DNA of 64,000 bases, from assembly GCF_910591885.1 (NCBI RefSeq), contig NC_063285.1, forward strand, positions 10,077,395 through 10,141,394, in the 5' to 3' direction. Every line of letters starts with the position of its first letter. Within the stretch, counting starts at the first letter, position 1. Of this stretch, positions 63,672-64,000 are shown piece by piece. The notes below the pieces were generated by a model. It saw only the letters and a list, made by a program, of their open reading frames with translations. It was not told the origin of the DNA and did not search any database. This DNA is from Bombus terrestris. Its lineage: Eukaryota; Arthropoda; Insecta; Hymenoptera; Apidae. Made by a program: the position numbers and the translations under genes.

Positions 63672-64000
63672 CCAGCTGCGTAACGCGATGAAATTTCCGT
63701 GGAAATTTCCCTATCGATTTTGCCGCGCGTAAAATCCTCCGGTTTACGCGAATATTTGAAAGCGAGTAGCGGCGTTCTGCGACTCGTTCCTCCGACCGAA
63801 TTACAGTGGAACACTGGCGCGGTCGCGTTGATTATCCCCGGCTCGGGGCGAAATTAAACCGCGCGAAAACCAGTACGAACTGCTTCGACGATAAATTTCC
63901 CTCTCGTCGAATAACTAATTAAAGTGCCTTTAATCATGTAATTTAAGTACGGCGCAACGCGCGCCGCGACCACGCGTCGTCACAGCTACGTCTCTTCTTC

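Larger units (their letters stand above)
61490..63990 (+). promoter_or_regulatory. CpG-rich promoter-like island, possible 5' untranslated region of a gene beyond the right edge
   Basis: The most GC- and CpG-rich part of the window. It holds GA-rich tracts (61613-61640 and near 63110-63140), CT-rich tracts (62515-62540), a (CCA)n run (61983-62009), a GCCATCTT motif (61850-61857), a CRE (62617-62624), a CCAAT box (62639-62643) and a TATA-like site (63664-63671). Frames are open on both strands because stops are rare in GC-rich DNA. None has a domain. Orientation to the right is a guess from the CRE/CCAAT/TATA order. Confidence 0.4.

Noticed and set aside
62467..63814. Minus-strand frames of 147, 165 and 168 codons and opposing plus-strand frames
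   Set aside because: GC-rich island where stops are rare; no motifs, Arg-rich on both strands, mutually overlapping.
1..64000. CRISPR arrays, operons or a bacterial defence system
   Set aside because: The tandem arrays have no spacer-repeat pattern, no prokaryotic genes are present, and the composition is that of an insect nuclear genome.

Overview
The window looks like one end of a gene followed by about 60 kb of non-coding nuclear DNA from an insect, most likely an aculeate hymenopteran (bee-like). The grounds are AT-rich DNA alternating with CpG-rich islands, very little protein coding, many unrelated tandem arrays, and decayed non-LTR retrotransposon pieces with the C-terminal Cys/His motif seen in hymenopteran elements. 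The species call is inference; no marker gene is present.

Layout. Bases 1-1113 are the last coding part of a plus-strand gene whose upstream exons lie outside the window. It encodes a 370-residue disordered Lys/Glu/Thr/Ser tail and is followed by a probable long 3' UTR with several poly(A) signals (best candidates near 2.87, 4.08 and 5.26 kb). From 5.3 to 10.3 kb the DNA is very AT-rich and empty. At 10.3-13.1 kb there is a GC-richer, pyrimidine-rich island with a CRE/CCAAT pair and microsatellites. From 13 to 19 kb I see no gene. From 19 to 28.5 kb there are degenerate tandem arrays, a nearly perfect 181-bp triplication, and four non-LTR retrotransposon remnants, three of them flanked by direct repeats that look like intact target-site duplications. 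From 28.5 to 36.9 kb there is alternating GC-rich and AT-rich DNA with purine or pyrimidine tracts. From 37 to 53.2 kb tandem repeats dominate: 151 bp x6, about 290-300 bp x3, a two-size 197/155 bp array, a palindromic 40-bp array, a 284-bp duplication, and an 85-bp array with higher-order structure. From 53 to 64 kb the DNA is mostly GC-rich, with a 144-bp (48-codon) array that keeps an 870-bp frame open, a perfect 14-bp-arm hairpin, and a promoter-like GC island at 61.5-63.9 kb with GAGA tracts, CRE, CCAAT and TATA motifs. That island may be the start of a gene beyond the right edge.

Only the first CDS is a supported protein-coding gene. Most other long open frames overlap on both strands in GC-rich or pyrimidine-rich DNA, lack recognisable domains and are judged to be chance. 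I see no tRNA, rRNA, CRISPR array or bacterial-type gene system.
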